From NCBI RefSeq assembly GCF_024703995.1, contig NZ_JAMXQV010000014.1, positions 186,001-250,000 on the forward strand: a DNA stretch of 64,000 bases, given 5' to 3'. A model generated the notes under the pieces. That model was not told where the DNA came from, made no database searches, and saw only the letters and a list, made by a program, of their open reading frames with translations. This DNA comes from Amycolatopsis iheyensis. GTDB taxonomy: Bacteria; Actinomycetota; Actinomycetes; Mycobacteriales; Pseudonocardiaceae. Positions 25,631 to 33,594 of the stretch are shown here, piece after piece; the stretch's first letter is position 1, and each line of letters starts with the position of its first letter. Position numbers and translations under genes: made by a program.

Positions 25631-25981
25631 TCAGCCCCAGCCGAGCTCGTGCAGCCGGGCGTCGTCGATGCCGAAGTGGTGACCCAGCTCGTGCACGACG
25701 GTGATCAGCACCTCTTCGACGACCTCGTCCTCGTCTTCGCACATCGAGAGGATCGGCTGCCGGTAGATCGAGATGCGGTCCGGCAGCACCCCGCCGTACG
25801 ACGTCGTGCGCTCGGTCAGTGCGATGCCGTGGTAGAGCCCGAGGATGTCCGGCGCCTCGTCGTTGAACTCCTCGACGAGCACGACGACGTTGTCCATCGC
25901 CTTCGCGAACTCCGCCGGCACCTCGTCGAGCGCTTCCGAGACGAGCTCCTCGAAGCGCTCCCGGCTCATCTCGACGGGCAT
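25631..25981 (-). CDS. Small zincin-like metallopeptidase (Rv3836-like)
   Basis: The 116-residue protein has an HExxH zinc motif within VVHELGHHFGIDD (about residues 98-110) and the N-terminal MSRERFEELVSEALDEVP pattern. It matches the compact 'metallopeptidase family protein' group, which occurs beside a septum-formation gene in mycobacteria. The start ATG shares one base with the stop of the upstream gene (TGATG), so translation is coupled. The substrate is unknown. Soluble and cytoplasmic by sequence. Confidence 0.85.
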   Translation of the reverse strand: MPVEMSRERFEELVSEALDEVPAEFAKAMDNVVVLVEEFNDEAPDILGLYHGIALTERTTSYGGVLPDRISIYRQPILSMCEDEDEVVEEVLITVVHELGHHFGIDDARLHELGWG

Positions 25982-27006
25982 CAGCCGTTGGTCTTCGACG
26001 ACGGCGGGGCCGAGCTCGACGTCGCCGGGCCGCCGCCACCGTCCGACGGCGGGCCGCCGTCCTGGGGCTGGCCGCCATCGCCGGCGGGCGCGGCCTTGAC
26101 GCTGCCGGTGACCGCCTGCAGGCCGCTGTTGTCCGGCAGCTTCGCCGCGACCTTGCAGTTGACCTTCGTCGACCCGGCGTCCCAGCTCTCCTGCTCCCGC
26201 AGGTCCCAGGTCAGGATCAGGTGCTTCGCGTCGAGGTCGGCGCCGCCCGTGTAGTCCGCGGCCTGCTTGGTGCACTCGGTGTCGAGCCAGGCCTTCTGGT
26301 CGTCCTGTGAGGGGTAGGCGTCCTTGAACTTCGACTTGAGGTCGAGGGTCGCGATGATCTCGTAGGAGTGCGGCTTGGTGCACTCGATCGGATCGCCGAC
26401 GCCCTTGCCCAGCAGCGCGAGGCAGGTGCCCGGCTCGAAGACGGGCGACTGGTCCTGCTCCTTCGCCGGCCCGGTGGTCGGCAGCAGCGTGCCGCCGGGG
26501 CCCGCCCACTGCAGGCCGCAGCGCAGCTGGCGGTCGCCGTCGTCCCACTGGGACGGCGTCGGGCGCAGGAGGTTGGTCGTCAGCTTTCCGTAAGGATCGA
26601 GGCTGTGGCCGAGGTACGGCTTCACGTCCGAGGTGCACTTCTGCTGCGCGATCTGCTGCCACTGCTCCAGCGACGGCGCCGGCGCGCCCTCCGGGAACTG
26701 GGCGCCGATGTCCACGAGCGCGGTCACCTCGAACTTGTGCGGCTGCGTGCAGGGCACCTTGTTCGCGTCGCTCGCGTCGGCGTTGTTCCAGGTCAGGCAG
26801 CTGCCCGGGGGTGAGTGGAACGCCTCCTCCGCCTCGGGGGAGAGCTTTCCCGCCCCGCCGCCGGCCCCGCCGGCGAAGCCGCCGCTGCCGGTGAACAGGA
26901 CGCTGAGGGCGAGCGCGATGAGCGCACCCGCGAAGATCCCGCCCATCACGACGCGGGTGCGCAGCGTCTGCGTGGCGGTGGGGAACCGATCGGCGCTGGG
27001 AGACAT
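25981..27006 (-). CDS. Septum-formation family membrane protein (Rv3835-like)
   Basis: About 341 residues: a short cytoplasmic tail, one membrane helix (GGIFAGALIALALSVLF), a Gly-rich linker, and two repeated extracytoplasmic modules. Each module carries a Cys-containing signature (PPGSCLTWNN and EPGTCLALLG) and the cysteine/His sequences PCTQPHKFEV and ECTKPHSYEI. The tail is Pro/Gly/Ser-rich. This is the two-module layout of the actinobacterial septum-formation domain. ATG 27006 places the anchor near the N-terminus. It is coupled to the metallopeptidase. A role at the division site is inferred from the family name only. Confidence 0.8.
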   Translation of the reverse strand: MSPSADRFPTATQTLRTRVVMGGIFAGALIALALSVLFTGSGGFAGGAGGGAGKLSPEAEEAFHSPPGSCLTWNNADASDANKVPCTQPHKFEVTALVDIGAQFPEGAPAPSLEQWQQIAQQKCTSDVKPYLGHSLDPYGKLTTNLLRPTPSQWDDGDRQLRCGLQWAGPGGTLLPTTGPAKEQDQSPVFEPGTCLALLGKGVGDPIECTKPHSYEIIATLDLKSKFKDAYPSQDDQKAWLDTECTKQAADYTGGADLDAKHLILTWDLREQESWDAGSTKVNCKVAAKLPDNSGLQAVTGSVKAAPAGDGGQPQDGGPPSDGGGGPATSSSAPPSSKTNG

Positions 27007-27101
27007 CGCAGTCCATGATGCCCGCGCCGCGCGCGACGTGCGCGACCTAGGGTGGTTAGGGTGGGTCACGGTTTCGTGGTGGCCGGGATTACGGAGCGCA
27101 C

Positions 27102-27713
27102 ATGACGCAGGACAGCAACACTGGGGACCAGCCGCCCCCCGAGCCGCCGAAGCGCGGTTCGATGAGATTCCAGGACTCGAATACGCAGCCTCGCCAGCCT
27201 TCGGTCGCCGAGCAGCGCGCCCGTCAGCAGGCCCTCGCGCAGGAGGAACGGGACGCCGAGCTGGCCCGCCAGGCCGACGCCAAGGCGGCCACGCGGCGCA
27301 AGATCCTCATCGGCAGCGGCGTGACCGTCGGCCTCGTCGGCCTGGTCGCGACGTTCTACTCGGTCGCCAAGCCGGCCGGTGAGGTCACCGCCGTCTGCAC
27401 CGACAAGGACGGCATCGTCCAGAACGACGACAACTGCGACGAGCACTACGTCACGACCCACGGGGGCTACTCCAGCGGTGGCTTCCTGTTCCTGCCGATC
27501 AACACCGGCGGCTACCAGAGCTACCGGTACAACTACGGCGGCACCGGCACCATCGGCCAGCGCGTGACCGGCGGCTCGTACGACGCGCCGTCGTCGCGGA
27601 CCAGCGTGAACACCAAGTCGGGCAAGTCCGTCCAGCGCGGCGGCTTCGGCATCAGCGGGAAGAGCGGCAGCACCGGGAGCACCGGCGGCACCGGCAAGAG
27701 CGGGGGATCCTAG
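27102..27713 (+). CDS. DUF1190 (YgiB/YjfM)-like membrane protein
   Basis: 203 residues: a charged N-terminal cytoplasmic region (residues 1-67) and a membrane helix (KILIGSGVTVGLVGLVATF). A Cys pair (VCTDKDG ... DNCDEHY) follows, then a hydrophobic Gly/Tyr stretch (GGFLFLPINTGG). A Gly/Ser/Thr-rich tail contains SVQRGGFG. E. coli YgiB has a similar order: Cys pair, Gly-rich hydrophobic middle and a C-terminal RGGFG. Together with the next two genes this recalls E. coli ygiBC and yjfLMC. The link is by pattern and context, not a search. Confidence 0.6.
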   Translation: MTQDSNTGDQPPPEPPKRGSMRFQDSNTQPRQPSVAEQRARQQALAQEERDAELARQADAKAATRRKILIGSGVTVGLVGLVATFYSVAKPAGEVTAVCTDKDGIVQNDDNCDEHYVTTHGGYSSGGFLFLPINTGGYQSYRYNYGGTGTIGQRVTGGSYDAPSSRTSVNTKSGKSVQRGGFGISGKSGSTGSTGGTGKSGGS

Positions 27714-28880
27714 GTGTACCGGGACCGGCGTGAGCCGCGGCGAGACTGGCAGCGGATCGTCGAGGAGCAGGGACTCGTCTACGGCACGCCGGCCCGCGAC
27801 AACAGCGGTCGCATGCGGCCGTACTGGGACGAGTCGGTCCACTACGTCTTCGACATGGACGAGGTCCTCTCGCTCGAAGCCGACGTCGAACTGCTGCACT
27901 CGATGTGCCTGGAAGCGGTCGACAACGTCGTGACGACCGAGGGCTACCAGCGCTTCGGCATCCCCGAGTGGGTCTGGCCGCACATCGCCGAGTCGTGGAA
28001 GCGGCAGGACCCGCACGTCTATGGCCGGTTCGACCTGCGCTACGACGGCAAGTCGCCGGCGAAGCTGCTGGAGTACAACGCGGACACGCCGACCACGCTG
28101 CTGGAGGCGTCGCTGCTGCAGTGGCACTGGAAGACCGACGTCTTCCCGGACGACGACCAGTGGAACTCGATCCACGAGAAGCTCGTCGAGCGCTGGTCGT
28201 TCCTGCAGGACAAGCTGCCGTCGAACGAGCTGCACTTCACCTGGTCGGCGGCGGATCCGAGCGGCGAGGACAACGTCACCACCGCGTACCTCCAGGAGAC
28301 CGCGGCCGAGGCCGGGCTCGACACGGTGGGCCTGGCGATCGAGGAGATCGGCTGGGACCCGCTGCTCAAGCGGTTCGTCGACCTCGAAGAGGCGCAGATG
28401 GCGACCGTGCTGAAGCTGTACCCGTGGGAGTGGGTGGTCGACGAGGAGTTCGGCCGCAACGCCGTCGAGTCGCTGCCGCGGACGCTGTGGATCGAGCCCC
28501 TCTGGAAGATGATCCTCTCCAACAAGACGCTGCTGGCGATCCTGTGGGAGAACTACCCGGGCCACCCGAACCTGCTGCCCGCCTTCGCCGACGACCCGGG
28601 CCTGCTCACCGAGTACGTCCGGAAGCCGAAGCTGGGCCGCGAGGGTGCGAACGTGCAGATCGTCGCGACCGGCTACGAGACCCAGACCGACGGCGTGTAC
28701 GGCGCCGAAGGGTTCGTCTACCAGGCGTTCGACCCGCTGCCCGAGTTCGACGGCTACCGGCCGGCGCTGGGCGCGTGGATCGTCGGCGACAGCTCGGCCG
28801 GCCTGGGGATCCGGGAGACCGGCGGCCTGGTCACCGACGACGGTGCGGCATTTGTCCCACATCGCATCGTCGAGTCGTGA
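27714..28880 (+). CDS. ATP-grasp ligase, glutathionylspermidine-synthase-like (YgiC/YjfC type)
   Basis: The 388-residue protein has the family signature FDLRYDGKSPAKLLEYNADT (about residues 105-124) and C-terminal VRKPKLGREGANVQI, matching the ATP-grasp half of glutathionylspermidine synthase and YgiC/YjfC. These enzymes form amide bonds from a carboxylate and an amine using ATP. Only the synthetase half is present, with no amidase domain. The GTG start follows the upstream TAG directly (27711-27716). It is followed by a DUF350 gene, giving the conserved trio. The true substrate is unknown. Confidence 0.85.
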   Translation: MYRDRREPRRDWQRIVEEQGLVYGTPARDNSGRMRPYWDESVHYVFDMDEVLSLEADVELLHSMCLEAVDNVVTTEGYQRFGIPEWVWPHIAESWKRQDPHVYGRFDLRYDGKSPAKLLEYNADTPTTLLEASLLQWHWKTDVFPDDDQWNSIHEKLVERWSFLQDKLPSNELHFTWSAADPSGEDNVTTAYLQETAAEAGLDTVGLAIEEIGWDPLLKRFVDLEEAQMATVLKLYPWEWVVDEEFGRNAVESLPRTLWIEPLWKMILSNKTLLAILWENYPGHPNLLPAFADDPGLLTEYVRKPKLGREGANVQIVATGYETQTDGVYGAEGFVYQAFDPLPEFDGYRPALGAWIVGDSSAGLGIRETGGLVTDDGAAFVPHRIVES

Positions 28881-28923
28881 TACAACACCGTCGCTGATCA
28901 GCTCTTTCCCTGGGAGACAATTC

Positions 28924-29376
28924 GTGAACACGACCCTTGCGCTGTCCGACACGTTCGGCTCCGACCTCGTGCGGGGGATCGGCGCGATCCTGCTCTACGG
29001 CGTCGTCGGCCTGCTGCTGATGTTCGCCGGCTTCTACGCGATCGACTGGACCACGCCGGGCAAGCTGTCGAAGCTGGTCACGCAGGGCCTGCCGAACGCG
29101 GTCATCGTGACCGCGTCCGGGATGCTGTCGATGGCGTTCATCGTCGTCGTGGCGATCTTCAACTCGGCGAGTGACCTGACCGAGGGCCTGATCACGTCGC
29201 TGGTCTACGGCCTGCTCGGGATCATCGTCCAGGTGGTCGCGGTGCGGCTGCTGGAGTGGGCGACCCGCATCGACGTGGCGTCGACCATCGAGAGCGAGAA
29301 GTTCGCGCCGGTGAGCATCGTGGTCGCGGCCGCGCACATCGGCCTGGGCCTCGTGGTGGCGGTCGGCATCTCCTGA
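28924..29376 (+). CDS. DUF350 (YjfL/UPF0719) membrane protein
   Basis: The 150-residue polytopic protein has about four membrane helices: GIGAILLYGVVGLLLMFAGF, then AVIVTASGMLSMAFIVVVAI, then SLVYGLLGIIVQVVAVRLLE, then a C-terminal helix. DUF350 proteins carry this layout, with a short motif near helix one (YAIDWTTPGK). The GTG at 28924 is preceded by GGGAG. It is the membrane member of the trio with the ATP-grasp ligase and the DUF1190-like protein. Confidence 0.8.
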   Translation: MNTTLALSDTFGSDLVRGIGAILLYGVVGLLLMFAGFYAIDWTTPGKLSKLVTQGLPNAVIVTASGMLSMAFIVVVAIFNSASDLTEGLITSLVYGLLGIIVQVVAVRLLEWATRIDVASTIESEKFAPVSIVVAAAHIGLGLVVAVGIS

Positions 29377-29444
29377 ACCGGGTTTGGTGAGCCGGGTCAC
29401 GCGCTGCGTGGCCCGGCTCTGCCGTTCGCACTAGCGTGGGGTTC

Positions 29445-30350
29445 GTGCGCCTGCTGAGGACACCGGACGACCGGTTCACGGACCTGCCCGACTTCCCCTT
29501 CGAGCCCCGGTACATCGAGCTCGACGACCCGCACGGCGGCCTGATCAGAGTCGGTTACGTGGAGGCCGGCCCGGCCGACGGCCCCGTGGTGCTGCTGCTC
29601 CACGGCGAGCCCAGCTGGTCCTACCTCTACCGCAAGATGCTGCCCGTGCTGGCCGCCGCCGGCCTGCGCGCGATCGCCCCGGACCTGGTCGGCTTCGGCC
29701 GCTCGGACAAGCCGGGCGACCTGGTCGACCACACCTACGCGCGGCACGTGGAGTGGATGCGCGGCTTCGCCTTCGACGCGCTGGACCTGCACGACGTCAC
29801 CCTCGTCGGCCAGGACTGGGGTGGCCTGATCGGCCTCCGCCTGGTCGCCGAGAACCCGTCCCGCTTCGCCGGGGTCGTCGCGGCCAACACCGGCCTGCCC
29901 ACCGGCGACGTCGACATGCCGGCGGTCTGGCACCAGTTCCGCGAGGCCGTCGAGAACGCCCAGGTGCTGGACATCGCGCGGTTCGTCCAGTCCGGCTGCA
30001 CGTCGACGCTGTCGGAGGAGGAGCGCGCGGCGTACGACGCGCCGTTCCCCAACGAGATGTACAAGGCCGCGCCGCGGGCCATGCCGTCGCTGGTGCCGTT
30101 CCGGCCGGACGACCCGGCCTCGGAAGCCAACCGCGCGGCCTGGAAGACGTTGACGGAGCTGGAAATCCCGTTCCTGGTGGCGTTCTCCGACGGCGACCCG
30201 ATCACCGGCGGGATGGCCCCGATCCTGAAGCGCTCGATGAAGGGCGCGGCGGGGCTGGAACACCCGGTGATCGCGGGGGCCGGGCACTTCCTGCAGGAAG
30301 ACGCGGGCGCGGAGCTGGCCGAGCAGGTGGCTCGCTTCGTGCGCGGCTAG
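29445..30350 (+). CDS. Haloalkane-dehalogenase-like alpha/beta hydrolase
   Basis: About 301 residues. The start MRLLRTPDDRFTDLPDFPFE is typical of haloalkane dehalogenase subfamily I. Visible catalytic elements are the oxyanion loop HGEPSW, the nucleophile Asp and halide-binding Trp in GQDWGG, an acid Asp in FSDGDPITG, and the base His in AGAGHFLQED. These enzymes hydrolyse carbon-halogen bonds to alcohols. The true substrate is uncertain, since many homologues are untested. GTG 29445 is preferred over GTG 29436. Its stop overlaps the convergent XRE gene within CTAG. Confidence 0.85.
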   Translation: MRLLRTPDDRFTDLPDFPFEPRYIELDDPHGGLIRVGYVEAGPADGPVVLLLHGEPSWSYLYRKMLPVLAAAGLRAIAPDLVGFGRSDKPGDLVDHTYARHVEWMRGFAFDALDLHDVTLVGQDWGGLIGLRLVAENPSRFAGVVAANTGLPTGDVDMPAVWHQFREAVENAQVLDIARFVQSGCTSTLSEEERAAYDAPFPNEMYKAAPRAMPSLVPFRPDDPASEANRAAWKTLTELEIPFLVAFSDGDPITGGMAPILKRSMKGAAGLEHPVIAGAGHFLQEDAGAELAEQVARFVRG

Positions 30351-31186
30351 ATCTCCAGCGACTGGGTGCCGAGGACGGTGGCGAGCTCCAGCCGGTTCGC
30401 GTCCTCGGTGCCCGGCTCGGCCGTGTACACCGTGATCCGCAGGTCGTCCTGGGTGACGAGCAGGGTGTCGCAGTCCAAGGTGATCGGCCCGACCGGGTGG
30501 TTGATCGTCTTCCGCCGCGCCGGGTCGGTCAACGCCGGCGGCTCGGCGTCCCAGAGGGAGGCGAACCGCGGGCTGCCCGCGGTCAGCTCGGTGATCAAGC
30601 GCCGCAACGCGTGGTCGGCCGGGTAGCGGGACGTCGTCAGGCGCAGGTCGGCCACCAGCCGGGCTTCGTGCTCGGCCTGCTCCTCGGGCGTGTGCACGAC
30701 GCGCGAAGGCAAGCGCGTGACGTTGCGCCAGACCGCGTTGCGTTCGAGACCGCGCCAGGCGGTCGTGTCGCCCATGAGCGCGTTGTACGGCGCGTTGGCC
30801 AGCACGAGCGTCCAGCTCGCGTCGTAGACGACCACCGGGGTGTGGGACAGCCGGTCGAGCAGCCGCTGGATGCTCGGGGTGACCCGCGACGGCACGACGT
30901 CCGGGCCGGGTGCCGCGTGCCCCGCGAGGCGGTAGAGCAGATCGCGCTCGGGGCCGGACACGCGCAGCGCGCGAGCCAGCGCCTCCACCACCTGCGCCGA
31001 CGGTGCGGTCGCGCGCCCCTGTTCGAGGCGGGTCAGGTAGTCGGCCGAGATGCCGGCGAGGGTGGCCAGTTCTTCGCGGCGCAACCCACTGGCCCGGCGA
31101 CGGCGGCCCGCGGGCACGCCGACGGCCTCGGGCGCCACGCGGTCGCGCCAGCGGCGCACCGTCCGGCCGAACTCCCAGTCCTCCAC
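30347..31186 (-). CDS. XRE-family regulator with MmyB-like ligand-binding domain
   Basis: The 279-residue protein has an N-terminal helix-turn-helix (GLRREELATLAGISADYLTR, about residues 34-53). A PAS-like MmyB domain follows with VVVYDASWTLVLANAPYNAL and a C-terminal DDLRITVYTAEPGTEDANRL. In actinomycetes such regulators often sit divergently next to a short-chain dehydrogenase gene they are thought to control. Here an SDR gene starts 101 bp away on the opposite strand. The ligand is probably a small hydrophobic molecule by family knowledge. Confidence 0.85.
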   Translation of the reverse strand: MEDWEFGRTVRRWRDRVAPEAVGVPAGRRRRASGLRREELATLAGISADYLTRLEQGRATAPSAQVVEALARALRVSGPERDLLYRLAGHAAPGPDVVPSRVTPSIQRLLDRLSHTPVVVYDASWTLVLANAPYNALMGDTTAWRGLERNAVWRNVTRLPSRVVHTPEEQAEHEARLVADLRLTTSRYPADHALRRLITELTAGSPRFASLWDAEPPALTDPARRKTINHPVGPITLDCDTLLVTQDDLRITVYTAEPGTEDANRLELATVLGTQSLEI

Positions 31187-31287
31187 CCGGCCATTCTGGA
31201 GCAGCCCGCCGCGGTTGTCCTGGCCCCGGCAGTCCTACGAAAACCGGACGGCTGGTTGACGCCGGAGCGTTTCCGCAGGCTGGAGCC

Positions 31288-32214
31288 ATGACCGAACCCG
31301 GAACCGTGCTCATCACCGGCCCGACCCGCAACCTGGGCCGGCACACCGTCCTGTCCCTGGCCGCCCGCCCCGGGCGACCCGACCTGCTGCTCGTCGGCCG
31401 CGCCGGGCGTGACCTGACCGCGGTCGCCGACGAAGCCCGCGCGCTCGGCGCGAACGTCCACGAGATCGGCTGCGACCTGGCGAGCCTGGCCGACGTCCGG
31501 GCCGCCGCGGCCACCGCGCGCGAGCTGCTCGACACCGGCGCCGTCCGGCCGCTGCGGGCGCTGATCGCCAACGCCGGAGTCATGTCGGCCGACACGCGAC
31601 GAGCGTCCGCCGACGGCTACGAGCTGACGTTCGCCGTCAACCACCTGGCCCACGCGCAGCTCATCGGCGACCTGCTCGGCTCGTTCACCACCCCGGCGCG
31701 GATCGTGCTGATCGGCTCGAACACCTACCACGCCAACTTCTGGCGCAAGCTGCTGCACGTGGCCGAGGCCGACTGGGCCGACCCCGTCGAGCTGGCCCGC
31801 CCGGCCACCGGCGAGCCGAGCGTGGAGGCGTCCGGCGTCGCCTACTCCAACGCCAAGCTGGCGATCCTCTACTACGCCCACGAGCTGCAACGGCACACGG
31901 ACGTCAACGTGTCCGTGTTCGAGCCCGGCTGGATGCCCGGCACCGCCCTGGGCCGGGGCGCGCCCGCGGCGTTCCAGGCGATGAGCCGCGCCCTGGCCCG
32001 GATCCCCGGCGTCTCGACGCCCCAGCGCTCGGGGCCGCTCCTGGCCGCGCTGGCCGTCGACGACAAGTGGGCGCACGTGCGCGACGGCGCCTTCGTGGTG
32101 AAGGACAAGCTGACGGAGGTCCAGCCGGTCGCCCACGACCGCGGTCGTGAGCGCCGGCTGTGGGAAGCGACCGCCGAGCTGCTAGGCGAGCGCCGCGTGG
32201 GTCGCCGCCAGTGA
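31288..32214 (+). CDS. Short-chain dehydrogenase/reductase (protochlorophyllide-reductase-like branch)
   Basis: The 308-residue protein has a Rossmann start VLITGPTRNLGRHTV and the NAG motif (LIANAGVMSAD). The catalytic Ser is in VLIGSNTYH and the catalytic YxxxK in VAYSNAKLA, with a long C-terminal extension. It reduces or oxidises a small substrate with NAD(P)H. The ATG at 31288 is supported by GGAGCC upstream. It is divergent from the MmyB-type regulator. Its last 33 bp overlap the convergent aminotransferase gene. Confidence 0.85.
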   Translation: MTEPGTVLITGPTRNLGRHTVLSLAARPGRPDLLLVGRAGRDLTAVADEARALGANVHEIGCDLASLADVRAAAATARELLDTGAVRPLRALIANAGVMSADTRRASADGYELTFAVNHLAHAQLIGDLLGSFTTPARIVLIGSNTYHANFWRKLLHVAEADWADPVELARPATGEPSVEASGVAYSNAKLAILYYAHELQRHTDVNVSVFEPGWMPGTALGRGAPAAFQAMSRALARIPGVSTPQRSGPLLAALAVDDKWAHVRDGAFVVKDKLTEVQPVAHDRGRERRLWEATAELLGERRVGRRQ

Positions 32215-33474
32215 GTCGACGAGGATGTCCAGGCCCTCCTGGGCTTCCTCGGCGGTGAGGGTCATCGGCGGGCCGAGGCGCAGGACGTTGCCGTGCAGGC
32301 CGCCCTTGCCGATCAGCAGGCCGCGCTTCTTCGTCTCCTCAAGCATGCGGGCCGCGGCCGCCACGAAAGGCTCGGTGGTGCCCGGCTTGATCAGCTCGAC
32401 GCCGATCATCAGGCCCTTGCCCCGCACCTCGGCCACGATCGGCGACCCGGCGGCCTGGAGACCCGAGATGAGCTGCGAACCGCGGGCCGCGCAGTTGGCC
32501 TGCAGGTCGTGGTCCTTGATGTAGTCGAGCACCGCCGTCGCGCCGGCCATGGACACCGGGTTGCCGCCGAAGGTCGAGAACGACTGGGCCTGGAAGCAGT
32601 CGAGGACGTCGCCGCGGGCGACCACGCCACCCACCGCGAGGCCGTTGCCGAGGCCCTTCGCGAAGGTCATCATGTCCGGCGTCACGCCGTGCGCGTCGAT
32701 GCCCCAGAAGTGCTCGCCGGTGCGGCCCCAGCCGGTCTGGACCTCGTCCGAGACGAACAGCACGCCGTAGGAGTCGAGGACCTCCTTCATCGCCCGGAAC
32801 AGCCCGTCCGGCGGGAGGCTGAACCCGCCGACGCCCTGGATCGGCTCGGCGATCAGGCAGGCGACGTCGCCCGCGGTCGCCGTGTCGAGGACGTCCACCA
32901 GGTCTGCCACGCAGGCCTTGATGTAGTCCGCGTCGGACATGTCCCGGAAGGGGCTGCGGTAGCGGTAGCCGCCGTGGACGTAGCTGACCTTCACCGGGCT
33001 CAGCGCCGACGCCGACCAGCCGCGGTTGCCGGTGATCGCGACCGTCCCGAAGGACCGGCCGTGGTAGGAGTTGCGCATCGCCAGCACCTGGTTGCTGCGC
33101 CGGAACTGCGTCGCCAGCATCAGCGCGGTGTCGTTCGCCTCGCTGCCGGAGTTGGTGAAGAACACCTTCGCGTCCGGGATGTTCGACAGCTTCGCGATCC
33201 GCTCGGCCAGCTCGACCTGCGACCGGATCAGGTACAGCGTCGAGGTGTGCAGGATGCCGGTGTCGAGCTGCTTGCGGACCGCGTCGCCGATCTCGGCGAC
33301 GTCGTAGCCCATCGAGTTCGTCAGCACGCCGGCGAAGAAGTCGAGGTAGGTGCGCCCCTGCGAGTCCGTCATCCGGCGGTCGTGGGCGTGCACGATCTCG
33401 ATCGGCTCTTCGTAGAGCAGGGACATCCAGGACGGCATCACAGCGCGGTGCCGGGCGAGCAGCTCGTCGGTCAT
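32182..33474 (-). CDS. Class III PLP-dependent aminotransferase
   Basis: The 430-residue protein has the class III signatures FTNSGSEANDTALML, SDEVQTGWGRTGEHFW and the PLP-binding Lys in FAKGLGNGLAV. It transfers an amino group between an amine or amino acid and a keto acid. The sequence resembles alanine-glyoxylate/4-aminobutyrate-type enzymes; the exact substrate is open. ATG 33474 has GGAGGAGG 8 bases upstream, which rules out the longer frame. It diverges from serS. Confidence 0.88.
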   Translation of the reverse strand: MTDELLARHRAVMPSWMSLLYEEPIEIVHAHDRRMTDSQGRTYLDFFAGVLTNSMGYDVAEIGDAVRKQLDTGILHTSTLYLIRSQVELAERIAKLSNIPDAKVFFTNSGSEANDTALMLATQFRRSNQVLAMRNSYHGRSFGTVAITGNRGWSASALSPVKVSYVHGGYRYRSPFRDMSDADYIKACVADLVDVLDTATAGDVACLIAEPIQGVGGFSLPPDGLFRAMKEVLDSYGVLFVSDEVQTGWGRTGEHFWGIDAHGVTPDMMTFAKGLGNGLAVGGVVARGDVLDCFQAQSFSTFGGNPVSMAGATAVLDYIKDHDLQANCAARGSQLISGLQAAGSPIVAEVRGKGLMIGVELIKPGTTEPFVAAAARMLEETKKRGLLIGKGGLHGNVLRLGPPMTLTAEEAQEGLDILVDSLAATHAALA

Positions 33475-33535
33475 CGGGGCGCCTCCTCCGGGGTTTCTTG
33501 GAGTATGGGGACGCCGTGAACAGCGCTTCAACGAT

Positions 33536-33573
33536 CAGACTGTCGGGATAACCCAGTACGGCCGCACAGTCTG
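33536..33573. promoter_or_regulatory. Inverted repeat upstream of serS
   Basis: CAGACTGT (33536-33543) and ACAGTCTG (33566-33573) form a perfect 8-bp inverted repeat with a 22-nt spacer between the aminotransferase and serS starts. A further direct pair (CAGTACGG, CTGTACGG) overlaps it. It may be an operator or a leader hairpin of serS. No T-box consensus (TGGNACCGCG) is present. Confidence 0.35.
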
Positions 33574-33594
33574 TACGGACTACCCTCTGTCTTC

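Noticed and set aside
33475..33594. T-box leader upstream of serS
   Set aside because: The gap is short and lacks the TGGNACCGCG core; only an inverted repeat is present.
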